A stretch of DNA of 29,376 nucleotides, from the IMG/VR virus record IMGVR_UViG_3300009161_000166, positions 1 to 29,376 of that record; one strand, 5' to 3'. Positions 7,067 to 14,774 of this stretch are shown one piece after another. The position numbers and the translations under genes are program-made. Numbering within the stretch: position 1 is the stretch's first letter; every line of letters starts with the position of its first letter. Origin of the DNA: a virus. The notes beneath the pieces were generated by a model. The model worked only from the letters and a program-made list of their open reading frames with translations. It was not told the DNA's origin and ran no database searches.

Positions 7067-8281
7067 ATGGCTAACAGCCTTCTTACCATCGACATGATCA
7101 CCCGGAAGTCTCTCGAAATCCTTGAGAACAACCTGGTCATCACCCGCAACGTCAACCGCCAGTACGACGACTCGTTCGCCGTTGAAGGCGCTAAAATCGG
7201 CTCGACCCTCCGCATTCGCCTGCCCGACCGCGCTCTGGTCACGGACGGCGCTGCGCTTCAGGTTCAGGACGACAACGAGCAGTTCACGACCCTGACCGTC
7301 TCCTCGCAGAAGCACATCGGCGTGAACTTCACGTCCGCTGAGCTGACGATGCAGTTGGACGATTTTGCGGAACGTGTGCTCAAGCCGCGTATCTCGCAGC
7401 TCGCGTCCAGCATTGACGCCGATGTCGCCAACTCGTTCCAGTCGATCTACAATTCGGTTGGCACGCCCGGCACCGTCCCGTCCACTTCGCTTGTCCTGCT
7501 TCAGGCCCAGCAGAAGCTGAACGAGTTCGCCACTCCGATGTCCCCGCGCTACGCGACGGTCAACCCGGCTGCGAACGCTGGCCTTGTTGAAGGCATGAAG
7601 GGCCTCTTCAACCCGACCTCCACCATCAGCCGCCAGTTCAAGAACGGCATGATGGGCGAAGGCATCCTCGGCCTTGAAGAAGTCAACATGTCCCAGTCGA
7701 TCCGTCAGTTTCTGACCGGCTCGGCCGTGCGTACCGACTCCCTCACGGTCACGTCCACCCTGTCTACGCAGGGCATCAGCACGATCTCGTTCTCTGGCGC
7801 TACCAACGCAAAGACCCTCGTCCCCGGCGATGTCTTTACGATTGCCAACGTGTACGCGGTCAACCCGCAGGTTCGTGAGTCCACTGGTTCGCTCCAGCAG
7901 TTCGTCGTGACCAACACGGTCACTTCGGCCAGCACGGCGTTTACCAGCGTCACGTTCTCTCCTGCCATCTACACCTCAACGAACGCCCTCGCGACCGTTG
8001 ACTCGTTCCCCGCGTCCGGCGCTGCCGTCACCTTGCTTGGTTCGGCCAGCACCTACTACCCGCAGAACCTTGTGTACCACAAGGACGCGATCACCTTCGC
8101 CACCGCCGACCTTCTGCTTCCGCAGGGCGTCGATATGGCCTCGCGTCAGGTCCACAACGGCATCTCGCTCCGCATTGTGCGCCAGTACGACATCAACAAC
8201 GACCGTATGCCGTGTCGTATTGACGTGTTGTACGGTTTCAACACAATCCGCCCGCAGATGGCCACTCGCCTCTGGGGCTAA
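7067..8281 (+). CDS. Major capsid (coat) protein, P22 coat family
   Basis: This 404-residue protein begins MANSLLTIDMITRKSLEILENNLVI in sense, close to the N-terminus of the P22 coat family. It continues with NRQYDDSFAVEGAKIGSTLRIRLP, GVNFTSAELTMQLDDFAERVLKP, then a middle region and a C-terminal LVYHKDAITFATADLLLPQGVDMASRQVHNGISLRIVRQYDINND, all hallmarks of this family. P22 coat has 430 residues, so the size fits. It forms the icosahedral shell with an HK97-type core. An insertion domain is probable around residues 215-330, where Ser/Thr-rich strands occur. The codon use is strongly biased to GC-ending and frequent codons, in keeping with high expression. A strong hairpin follows the stop. 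Confidence 0.93.
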   Translation: MANSLLTIDMITRKSLEILENNLVITRNVNRQYDDSFAVEGAKIGSTLRIRLPDRALVTDGAALQVQDDNEQFTTLTVSSQKHIGVNFTSAELTMQLDDFAERVLKPRISQLASSIDADVANSFQSIYNSVGTPGTVPSTSLVLLQAQQKLNEFATPMSPRYATVNPAANAGLVEGMKGLFNPTSTISRQFKNGMMGEGILGLEEVNMSQSIRQFLTGSAVRTDSLTVTSTLSTQGISTISFSGATNAKTLVPGDVFTIANVYAVNPQVRESTGSLQQFVVTNTVTSASTAFTSVTFSPAIYTSTNALATVDSFPASGAAVTLLGSASTYYPQNLVYHKDAITFATADLLLPQGVDMASRQVHNGISLRIVRQYDINNDRMPCRIDVLYGFNTIRPQMATRLWG

Positions 8282-8289
8282 GCTAACCC

Positions 8290-8325
8290 GCCCCCGGCCA
8301 ACGCCGGGGGCACCTCCTTTTCTTG
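8290..8325 (+). terminator. Hairpin terminator after coat gene
   Basis: A nine-base stem (8290-8298 with 8303-8311) closes on a CAAC loop just after the coat stop. It is followed within a few bases by CCTTTTCTT. The stem is perfect and GC-rich. The T-run is short and offset, so it may act as a partial terminator or as a 3' mRNA stabiliser, limiting downstream transcription relative to coat. Confidence 0.65.
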
Positions 8326-8338
8326 AAAGGCTCTTAAC

Positions 8339-8755
8339 ATGGCTCTCCCTTCTGTTGGCGGTGGCTATCAGTTTAATGATGGCAACCTGAATGAAGTTAA
8401 ACTCACCGTTGCCCTTGTACCGACTACGGCAACCGACAGCGCCACGCTGACGGCTGCTCAGTTGCTCAACGGCATCATCATCGGCACGCCGACGACAACG
8501 GCCGCTTACACGCTGCCTTTGGCGACCGACCTCGACGCCGTGCTGACGAACTCCAAGCCCGGCTCGACGTTTGACTTCCGCGTCATCAACACGACGACGG
8601 CGGGCGTCATCACCGTGACCACCAACACTGGCTGGACCATCGGCAGCAGCGGCTCGCAGGGTCTTATGACCGTTGCGGCCACGGCTGGCACCGTGCGCGG
8701 CTTCCGTGCGCGTAAAACGTCTGACGGCGCTTGGGCGCTTTACGCTCTCTCGTAA
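8339..8755 (+). CDS. Beta-rich capsid-associated protein, possible decoration or fibre-head protein
   Basis: The product has 138 residues, directly after coat. Its pattern is ATLTAAQLLNGIIIGTPTTTAAYTLPLATDLD, then GSTFDFRVINTTT and a closing RGFRARKTSDGAWALYALS. This is a recurrent phage beta-sandwich protein, found next to capsid genes or as C-terminal parts of fibres. Its own GAAAGG ribosome binding site precedes ATG 8339, and perfect hairpins lie before and after it, so it may be translated from a discrete, stable message at a high level. A head decoration role fits the position and predicted abundance but is inferred. It is the same length as the protein at 623-1039, without clear sequence identity. 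Confidence 0.6.
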   Translation: MALPSVGGGYQFNDGNLNEVKLTVALVPTTATDSATLTAAQLLNGIIIGTPTTTAAYTLPLATDLDAVLTNSKPGSTFDFRVINTTTAGVITVTTNTGWTIGSSGSQGLMTVAATAGTVRGFRARKTSDGAWALYALS

Positions 8756-8762
8756 GCAAACC

Positions 8763-8790
8763 GGCCCCTGCTTCGGCAGGGGCCACCTTT
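8763..8790 (+). terminator. UUCG-loop hairpin after decoration-like gene
   Basis: A perfect nine-base stem (8763-8771 with 8776-8784) closes on TTCG, the exceptionally stable UUCG tetraloop in RNA. CACC-like bases and a short TTT follow. The hairpin sits between the gene stop and the next ribosome binding site (AGGAAA). It is a candidate weak terminator or an mRNA-protecting structure. Confidence 0.65.
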
Positions 8791-8802
8791 ACAGGAAATT
8801 TT

Positions 8803-9018
8803 ATGCACATCTATCTGCGCCACCCGGACCACGGCACCAAGGTTGCCACGATGGACCTTGAAGCGATTTATGATGAAGAGAACGGCTGGACGCGCTATAC
8901 TCCCGGCCAGCCTGCGGTAAGTGCGTCGGCTAACGAACTGGTCTCCAGACGGCGCGGGCGTCGTCCTTCGGTTGAGGAAGTAGCGGCAGATGACAACGAC
9001 AGCGGGCGATCAGATTAA
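8803..9018 (+). CDS. Small conserved phage protein of unknown function
   Basis: This 71-residue product starts at ATG 8803, which is preceded by AGGAAA. An in-frame ATG at 8731 would lie within the previous gene and the hairpin. It reads MHIYLRHPDHGTKVATMDLE, followed by AIYDEENGWTRYTPGQP, and has a charged C-terminus (SRRRGRRPSVEEVAADDNDSGRSD area). The N-terminal part has strand-helix character with conserved-looking Gly-Thr-Lys-Val and Trp. Similar proteins sit between capsid and gp4-like genes in related phages. The stop lies 29 bases inside the next gene, so translation is probably coupled. Function is unknown. Confidence 0.6.
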   Translation: MHIYLRHPDHGTKVATMDLEAIYDEENGWTRYTPGQPAVSASANELVSRRRGRRPSVEEVAADDNDSGRSD

Positions 9019-9703
9019 TGGCGCGCTTCGTCTTCTCGGCGTCCTAGCCGAAGGCGAAACCCCGTCTGCGGCCACGTCGCAGGATGCGTTGAACGCGCTC
9101 AACCAGATGATTGACTCGTGGAACACCGAGCGATTGGCCGTGTTCTCCACGCAGGACCAGGTGTTCAGTTGGCTGCCCGGCCTTATCTCGCGCACGCTGG
9201 GGCCAACCGGCGACTTTGTCGGCAACCGCCCGATCCTGCTGGACGACTCCACCTACTTCAAAGACCCGGCCAGCGGCATCTCCTACGGCATCAAGATCAT
9301 CAACCAGCAGCAGTACGATGGCATCGCCGTCAAGACTGTCACCAGCACCTACCCGCAGGTGATCTGGATCAACATGAGCTACCCCGACATTGAGATGTAC
9401 GTCTACCCGGTGCCGACCAAGGTGCTGGAATGGCATTTCGTCTCGGTTGAGGAGCTGACGCAGCCCGCGCTGCTGTCTACCGCGCTGTCTTTCCCGCCGG
9501 GCTACCTCCGTGCGTTCCGCTACAATCTGGCCTGCGAGTTTGCGCCGGAGTTCGGCATCGAGCCGCCGCCTACGGTGTCGCGCATTGCAATGGCGTCCAA
9601 GCGCAACCTGAAGCGCATCAACAACCCTGACGACATCATGGCGCTGCCCTACAGCATCGTCGGTACACGCCAAAGATTTAATATTTTTGCAGGAAACTAC
9701 TAA
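8990..9703 (+). CDS. P22 gp4-like head-to-tail connector (tail accessory factor)
   Basis: This 237-residue protein begins with helices typical of head-tail connectors (AGDQINGALRLLGVL, then DALNALNQMIDSWNTERL). The pattern TLGPTGDF, then RPILLDDSTYF, and later YPQVIWINMSYPDIEMYVYPVPTK resembles the P22 gp4/tail accessory family, which attaches below the portal and seals the channel. P22 gp4 has 166 residues; this type is longer. The gene starts inside the upstream coding sequence (29-base overlap) and its stop overlaps the gp10-like start as TAATG. The gp4-gp10 order matches P22. The assignment is from pattern and order. Confidence 0.82.
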   Translation: MTTTAGDQINGALRLLGVLAEGETPSAATSQDALNALNQMIDSWNTERLAVFSTQDQVFSWLPGLISRTLGPTGDFVGNRPILLDDSTYFKDPASGISYGIKIINQQQYDGIAVKTVTSTYPQVIWINMSYPDIEMYVYPVPTKVLEWHFVSVEELTQPALLSTALSFPPGYLRAFRYNLACEFAPEFGIEPPPTVSRIAMASKRNLKRINNPDDIMALPYSIVGTRQRFNIFAGNY

Positions 9704-11133
9704 TGCAGACGCCCATCCTTGGCTCTGCGTACGTAGCCCGCAGCGTCAACGCTGCGGACAACCGTATGGTCAATCTCTTTCCAGAGATCGTACCCGAAGG
9801 CGGCAAGCAGCCTGCGTTCCTCCAACGCGCCCCCGGCCTGCGTCGACTGGCGACGGTGGGCCTTGGTCCTATCAGAGGACTGCATGCCTACGGCAGCTAC
9901 GCCTACGTCGTGTCGGGCAACGAACTGTACCGCATGGACCCAGCGTACAACACCGTGCTGCTTGGTACGGTCGCCAACGACGGCCCGGTGTCGATGGCCG
10001 ACAACGGCATCCAGCTCTTTATCGCGTGCGGTGGCCCCAGCTACATCTACAACAACAGCACGCTGGCGTTTGGAGCCATCACCGACCCGGACTTTCCCGG
10101 CGCGCTAACCGTCTCGTATCTGGACGGATACTTCGTCTTCATTGAACCCAACAGCCAAAAGGTGTGGGTCACGCAGCTTCTGGACGGCACGTCAATTGAT
10201 CCGCTGGACTTTGCCAGCGCCGAAGGCGACCCGGATGGCCTGATCTCGTCGATTGTGGATCATTCCGAAGTGTGGCTTTTTGGCACCAACTCGGTCGAGG
10301 TATGGTACAATTCCGGTGCGGCCGCGTTCCCGCTCCAACGCATCCAAGGCGCGTTCAACGAGATCGGTTGCGCTGCGACGTTCTCGGTCGCCAAGCTCGA
10401 CAACGCCCTGTTCTGGCTGGGCGCTGACGCGCGCGGCAAAGGTATCGTCTACCGCGCCAACGGCTACACGGGCGTGCGCGTCAGCACGCACGCGGTCGAG
10501 TGGCAAATCCAGCAATACCCCAACATCGCCGACGCTACGGCCTACACCTACCAGCAGGACGGCCACGCCTTCTACGTGCTGTCGTTCCCGTCCGCCAACG
10601 CGACGTGGGTCTACGATGTAGCTACACAGGCGTGGCATGAGCGGGCGGGCTTTAACGATGGGGCCTTCACCCGCCAGCGGGCGTCCATGCAGATGTTCTT
10701 CAGCGACGAGACCATCGTAGGCGACTACCAGAACGGCAAGCTCTACGCTTACGATCTGACGCTCTACGCCGACGACGACCAGACGCAGCGGTGGCTGCGC
10801 TCGTGGCGGGCGCTGCCGACCGGCCAGAACAACCTCAAGCGTGTGGCTAACCACACGTTGCAGCTCGACTGCGAGTCGGGCGTGGGCCTCAACAGCGGGC
10901 AGGGCAGCGACCCGCAGGTCATGATGCGCTTCTCGGACGACGGCGGGCATACCTGGAGCCGCGAGCGTTGGTCCTCGATGGGGGCCATCGGCGAGTACGG
11001 CAAGCGCGTGTTCTGGCGCAGGCTGGGCATGACGCTGAAGATCCGCGACCGCGTGTACGAGATATCCGGTACGGACCCGGTGCCGATCTACATCATGGGC
11101 GCGGAGCTGATCGCGAGCGGCACCAATGCTTAA
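9703..11133 (+). CDS. P22 gp10-like packaged DNA stabilisation protein
   Basis: The product has 476 residues, near the size of P22 gp10 (472). It begins MQTPILGSAYVARSVNAADNRMVNLFPEIVP, a recognisable gp10-type N-terminus in which the phrase SVNAADNRMVNLFPE is typical. It then carries repeated beta blades (GLHAYGSYAYVVSGNELY, GYFVFIEPNSQKVWVTQLLDG, HSEVWLFGTNSVEVWYNSG), suggesting a propeller-like fold. The protein forms the tail hub ring below the gp4-like adaptor and helps keep packaged DNA inside. The FSDDGGHTWS turn near the C-terminus is a beta-propeller-like motif. The start overlaps the upstream stop by one base, and its end overlaps the next gene by eight. Confidence 0.88.
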   Translation: MQTPILGSAYVARSVNAADNRMVNLFPEIVPEGGKQPAFLQRAPGLRRLATVGLGPIRGLHAYGSYAYVVSGNELYRMDPAYNTVLLGTVANDGPVSMADNGIQLFIACGGPSYIYNNSTLAFGAITDPDFPGALTVSYLDGYFVFIEPNSQKVWVTQLLDGTSIDPLDFASAEGDPDGLISSIVDHSEVWLFGTNSVEVWYNSGAAAFPLQRIQGAFNEIGCAATFSVAKLDNALFWLGADARGKGIVYRANGYTGVRVSTHAVEWQIQQYPNIADATAYTYQQDGHAFYVLSFPSANATWVYDVATQAWHERAGFNDGAFTRQRASMQMFFSDETIVGDYQNGKLYAYDLTLYADDDQTQRWLRSWRALPTGQNNLKRVANHTLQLDCESGVGLNSGQGSDPQVMMRFSDDGGHTWSRERWSSMGAIGEYGKRVFWRRLGMTLKIRDRVYEISGTDPVPIYIMGAELIASGTNA

Positions 11134-11710
11134 CGACAGCCAGATCCCGGCACCGCGCGTCCCGATAACCGAGAAGGAAGGCGGGCTAATCACCCGCGAG
11201 TGGTTCCGGTTCTTCAACTTCGTCTACGAGCAGATCGTGCGGCTAACCTCGTTTGCCTACGGGACGTTCAGCGGGTTTGAGACGACGACGTGGGTGTCGA
11301 ACACCACCACGCAGGTGTCCATCACGGACACCGCGCTGAGCAGCGGTGTGTCGGTGGCATCGTCGCAGGTGACGGTCGCCAACGCCGGGCTGTATTCCAT
11401 CAACGCCTCGTTCCAGCTCTACAACCTCAACACTACGACGGCGTACACCATCGCCCTGTGGGCGCGCGTCAGCGGCGTGGACGTGCCAGGCTCCCTGCGC
11501 TACGTCACCGTGTTCGGACCGGGCAGCAGCGCGCAGGCGTACAGCACCCACACCCTTGACCTTACGTTGCAACTTCCGGCCGCAGCGTATATAGAATTTT
11601 ACGGTAATTCCTTCGGCGGGGTAGCGCAGCTTCGTACGATTGCTGCTAACACGACCATAACCGCGCCGTCTGCCGCCAGCATCCTTCTGAACGTGACCCA
11701 GATAGCATAG
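11126..11710 (+). CDS. Tail-associated beta-sandwich protein
   Basis: This 194-residue protein has an N-terminal segment (PAPRVPITEKEGGLITREWFRFFNFVYEQ) that recurs at the start of phage tail or fibre proteins and probably binds the tail. The rest consists of strands (TTTQVSITDTALSSGVSVASS, AGLYSINASFQLYNLNTT, STHTLDLTLQLPAAAYIEFYGNS) with the layout of a C1q/TNF-like jelly roll. Such domains usually trimerise. The gene lies between the gp10-like protein and the main tail fibre, so a tail-tip, needle-like or short fibre role is plausible. P22 has its gp26 needle in this position, but the sequence here lacks the long coiled coil of gp26. Confidence 0.6.
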   Translation: MLNDSQIPAPRVPITEKEGGLITREWFRFFNFVYEQIVRLTSFAYGTFSGFETTTWVSNTTTQVSITDTALSSGVSVASSQVTVANAGLYSINASFQLYNLNTTTAYTIALWARVSGVDVPGSLRYVTVFGPGSSAQAYSTHTLDLTLQLPAAAYIEFYGNSFGGVAQLRTIAANTTITAPSAASILLNVTQIA

Positions 11711-11719
11711 GACGGACAC

Positions 11720-13039
11720 ATGACCTCTTACAATTTGTCATCCTTCGCTGGCGCTGGAGCGCAGTTCTTCGACGACAACGGCAACCCGCTGACCGGCGGC
11801 AAGGTCTACACCTACGCGGCGGGCACGACCACGCCAGCGGCCACCTACACAACCTCAACCGGTGCGGTCGCCAACACGAACCCGATCATCTTGGACGCCG
11901 CAGGGCGCACGGCCAACGAGACTTGGCTGGTGGCCGGGTCGCTCTACAAGTTCATTGTTAAGACTTCAACGGACGTGCTGGTCGGCACCTACGACGGCCT
12001 TCCAGCCATCAACGACCCCTACAGCATCAACTCGCTGCTGGGCAGCGTCACAGGCACGAACGCCATCGCAGCGGTGGCGACGCCGTCCCTCACCGCCTAC
12101 GCAGCGGGCGCGACGTACGCCTTTATCGCGGCCAACAGCAACACGGCGGCCGCAACGCTCAGCATTGATGGGCTTGCGGCCAAGTCGATCACCAAGAACG
12201 GCAGCGCGACGCTGACGGCTGGCGACATCCAGATCGGCAAGCTGACATGGGTGCAGTACGACGGCACGACGTTTCAGCTCATCAACAATATCATCTACGG
12301 TGGCTCCATCACCAACGGCAACATCGTCAGCCTGTCCACGCCGCTCGGCGCGGCCAGTGGCGGCACGGGGCGGTCTACGCTCACGGCCAATTCGGTCCTT
12401 GTGGGAAACGGTATCTCAACCGTGCAATTGATCGCGCCCGGTACAGCCAAGAACGTTTTGACCAGCGATGGCACGACGTGGGCAAGCACGGCTCCGGTTA
12501 TTGCAGCCCCGACCGTAATCGGGCAGGTGCCGTTTAGCACGGACGGGTCCACCTACACGGCGACAGCCAAAATTGTGGCCGCAACAGCCATCACGGTGTC
12601 GGGCACAACCGTTGATTTTACGGCCATCCCGACGTGGGTTAAGCGCGTCACGGTCATATTGTCCGGCGTGTCTACAAACGGTTCTAGCGAAGTTCTGTTG
12701 CAGATCGGCGCGGGTTCAGTCGTTACCAGCGGGTACGCCAGTGGCACTGGCAGCGTTGACTCCGGGGGCACAGCAGCTAACGTAAGCACAGCGGGGTTTA
12801 CTTTAGGGTCCCGCAATGCGGATCTTAACTCAACACGGCAAGGGTCGGTAATTTTGCACAATGTGACTGGGACCACATGGGTGGCAACTGTTGCGTTTGG
12901 CTCGTCCAATGGTACCGGCGCGGGGTGCGTTGGCGGCGGCACACTGGCGCTTAGCGGCGCGCTTGACCGCGTACGCCTTACGACGGCGGGCGGCGTTAAT
13001 ACGTTTGACGCCGGTATCGTCAACATCTTTTACGAGTGA
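11720..13039 (+). CDS. Tail fibre protein
   Basis: This 439-residue protein starts with a common fibre N-terminus: AGAGAQFFDDNGNPLTGGKVYTYAAGTTTPA, followed by NPIILDAAGRTANETWL and VLVGTYDGLPAINDPY. It links the fibre to the tail. The centre has an AASGGTGRSTLTANSVLVGNG repeat-like segment and a GTAKNVLTSDGTTW turn, both widespread in phage fibres. The C-terminal third (IPTWVKRVTVILSGVSTNGSSEVLLQIG, ending FDAGIVNIFYE) is a beta domain likely to contact the receptor. No endosialidase, lyase or peptidase motif was recognised. The stop overlaps a downstream GTG. The last 450 bases use more AT-ending codons than the front half. Confidence 0.8.
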   Translation: MTSYNLSSFAGAGAQFFDDNGNPLTGGKVYTYAAGTTTPAATYTTSTGAVANTNPIILDAAGRTANETWLVAGSLYKFIVKTSTDVLVGTYDGLPAINDPYSINSLLGSVTGTNAIAAVATPSLTAYAAGATYAFIAANSNTAAATLSIDGLAAKSITKNGSATLTAGDIQIGKLTWVQYDGTTFQLINNIIYGGSITNGNIVSLSTPLGAASGGTGRSTLTANSVLVGNGISTVQLIAPGTAKNVLTSDGTTWASTAPVIAAPTVIGQVPFSTDGSTYTATAKIVAATAITVSGTTVDFTAIPTWVKRVTVILSGVSTNGSSEVLLQIGAGSVVTSGYASGTGSVDSGGTAANVSTAGFTLGSRNADLNSTRQGSVILHNVTGTTWVATVAFGSSNGTGAGCVGGGTLALSGALDRVRLTTAGGVNTFDAGIVNIFYE

Positions 13040-13578
13040 GCCCTGTGAAAAACTTCCTCAAGATCGCAGATGGTGTGGACGTTACCCCGGTCTTGCACGC
13101 GCTCATGGTCAATCCAGACCTGTGGGACGAGAACACGCTCCGCACGACGCACGCCGAGACGGCGCACGCAGCCGCCAGCGACATTTGGCTCATGTTCAAC
13201 GACGCGTCTGGCGAGATCGTCAACGACATCCAGGTGCAGCCGTACCGCGCGTGGGACGTTCTCAAGCCGCTGCGGGCACTCATTCTGGACCTGATCCACC
13301 GCGTCAACGGTGTGCAGCTTGGCCGCTGCATTGTCACGCGCCTGCCGCCGGGGGCGGTTATCACGCCGCACGTGGACTCCGGCGCGCCCGCGACGTTCTA
13401 CACCCGCTACCAGATCGCGCTCCAGAGTCTGCCCGGCGCGCTGTTCAATATTGAAGACGAGACGGTGAACTTCCGCTCCGGCGACATTTGGCTCATTAAC
13501 AACAAGGCCGAACACTCCGTGGTGAACAACAGCGCCGACGACCGGATCGTCTGCATCGTGGACATTCGGAGCGCATGA
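13036..13578 (+). CDS. 2-oxoglutarate/Fe(II)-dependent oxygenase, Asp/Asn hydroxylase-like
   Basis: This 180-residue protein shows the facial triad of a 2OG-Fe(II) oxygenase. PHVDSG supplies His112 and Asp114, and AEHSVVNNSADDR supplies His160 and the 2OG-binding Arg170 (numbered from GTG 13036). FYTRYQIAL lies between them. This HxD...H...R layout resembles aspartyl/asparaginyl beta-hydroxylases and prolyl hydroxylase-like proteins. It would oxidise a side chain using Fe(II), O2 and 2-oxoglutarate. The substrate is unknown; a tail fibre residue or a host protein are options. GTG 13036 overlaps the fibre stop; GTG 13045 is an in-frame alternative and neither has a strong ribosome site. It forms a tight pair with the acetyltransferase gene (ATGA overlap). 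Confidence 0.8.
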   Translation: MSPVKNFLKIADGVDVTPVLHALMVNPDLWDENTLRTTHAETAHAAASDIWLMFNDASGEIVNDIQVQPYRAWDVLKPLRALILDLIHRVNGVQLGRCIVTRLPPGAVITPHVDSGAPATFYTRYQIALQSLPGALFNIEDETVNFRSGDIWLINNKAEHSVVNNSADDRIVCIVDIRSA

Positions 13579-14033
13579 TGCTGACCACCCAAGTTGAGCC
13601 GTGGTCTGAGTTCGTCGTGGAGGTCCAGCCGCTCTTCCCGCAGCACTGGGAGGAGCTGGCGCTCAACAAGGACAAAGTTCCGCTCGCGCCGCAGTATCAC
13701 GTGTACGCCGCCCGCGAGGCCGCTGGCGAACTGATGGTCATAACCCTGCGTGACAAAGGGCGGCTAGTAGGCTATTTTGTCGGGATCGTCGCGCCCGGCT
13801 TGCATTACAGCACCTGTCTGACGCTGACGATGGACATCTTCTGGACCCACCCAGACATTCGGGGCGGGTTTGCGGGCGTAAAATTGTTCCGGGCGGTTGA
13901 AAAAGAAGCGAAAAGGCGAGGCGTGCAACGCATGTTCTACGGCTCCAAGCTTCACAAAGACTGCGGCAGTCTGTTCCGGTATCTGGGCTTGGAGCCTATC
14001 GAGACGTACTATTCCAAATGGATAGGGGCTTAA
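13575..14033 (+). CDS. GNAT-family acetyltransferase
   Basis: The protein has 152 residues with a GNAT fold pattern. The central strand-turn-helix DIFWTHPDIRGGFAGVKLFRAVEKEAKRRGV contains the acetyl-CoA pyrophosphate loop (Arg96-Gly-Gly-Phe-Ala-Gly101) and the following helix. KGRLVGYFVGIV is the preceding strand pair, and RMFYGSKLHKDCGSLFRYLGLEPIETYYSKWIG is the C-terminal region. Phage GNAT proteins near tail and ejection genes are known and may modify virion or host proteins; some have been found in particles. The substrate is unknown. The start may be ATG 13575 or the adjacent ATG 13578, and the first overlaps the oxygenase stop. Placement between tail fibre and ejection genes, together with a hydroxylase, suggests modification of a structural partner. 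Confidence 0.8.
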   Translation: MMLTTQVEPWSEFVVEVQPLFPQHWEELALNKDKVPLAPQYHVYAAREAAGELMVITLRDKGRLVGYFVGIVAPGLHYSTCLTLTMDIFWTHPDIRGGFAGVKLFRAVEKEAKRRGVQRMFYGSKLHKDCGSLFRYLGLEPIETYYSKWIGA

Positions 14034-14034
14034 A

Positions 14035-14763
14035 ATGGTCGCAGTCGCAATTGCCGGAGCAGGACTAGTCGGCGCTGGCGCGTCCATCTACAGCTCAAGC
14101 AAAGCCGCTGACGCGCAGAAGGCGGGCATTGACGCCTCCGCTGCTGTGCAGCGGGAGATGTTTGACAAGCAAACGGCGCTTCAGGAACCGTTCCGTCAGG
14201 GCGGCATGACGGCGCAGAACCAGCTTATGACCCTGCTGGGCCTCAACCCCGGCGGGGGCTCTGGCGTTACGGTCAACCCAAACGATCCCAATTTTGGCAA
14301 GTATGCCAAAGACTTTAGCATGGCCGACTATCAGGCAGACCCCGGCTACGCCTTTCGTCTGTCGGAAGGCATGAAGGGTTTGCAAAACTCGGCAGCCGCA
14401 AAAGGTCTGCTGTCGTCCGGTTCGACGTTGAAAGGCATCACGGACTACGGTCAGAACATGGCAAGCCAAGAGTACGGCAACGCCTACAACCGCTACCAGA
14501 CCAACCGCGCCAACCAGCTCAACCCGCTCCAGAGCCTCATGGGGTCTGGACAAACTGCCGCTAACACGCTGACGAACGCAGCGGGCAACTTGGGGCAGGG
14601 GCTGGGGCAAGCTGCGGCCGCGACGGGCGCAGCAAACGCCTCGGCGTACATGAATACCGGGAACGCGCTGTCGAACGCGTTGAGCGGCGGTTTGAACGCG
14701 TACATGGGCTATAACAATATGCAGGCTTACAAAGACCGAACTGCGGCAATGGCTAGGCAATGA
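14035..14763 (+). CDS. Probable DNA ejection / internal virion protein (small)
   Basis: This 242-residue protein has a hydrophobic, Gly/Ala-rich N-terminus (VAVAIAGAGLVGAGASIYSSSKAADAQ), then a helix (KAGIDASAAVQREMFDKQTALQEPF), a DPGYAFRLSEGMKGLQNSAAAKG segment, and an Ala/Asn/Gly-rich C-terminus. This layout, including the GYAFRLSEG phrase, is typical of phage proteins annotated as DNA transfer or injection proteins that sit inside the head and enter the cell envelope with the DNA. It fits the slot of P22 gp7 in the gp7-gp20-gp16 set. Gln, Asn and Ala dominate, as is usual for ejected proteins. The gene begins one base after the preceding stop. Confidence 0.7.
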   Translation: MVAVAIAGAGLVGAGASIYSSSKAADAQKAGIDASAAVQREMFDKQTALQEPFRQGGMTAQNQLMTLLGLNPGGGSGVTVNPNDPNFGKYAKDFSMADYQADPGYAFRLSEGMKGLQNSAAAKGLLSSGSTLKGITDYGQNMASQEYGNAYNRYQTNRANQLNPLQSLMGSGQTAANTLTNAAGNLGQGLGQAAAATGAANASAYMNTGNALSNALSGGLNAYMGYNNMQAYKDRTAAMARQ

Positions 14764-14774
14764 GGGTCTGACCA

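Noticed and set aside
10192-11217. Minus-strand frame (341 codons) under the gp10-like gene
   Set aside because: It is antisense to a well-recognised P22 gp10-like protein, and Val/Arg/Ala-rich without a domain.
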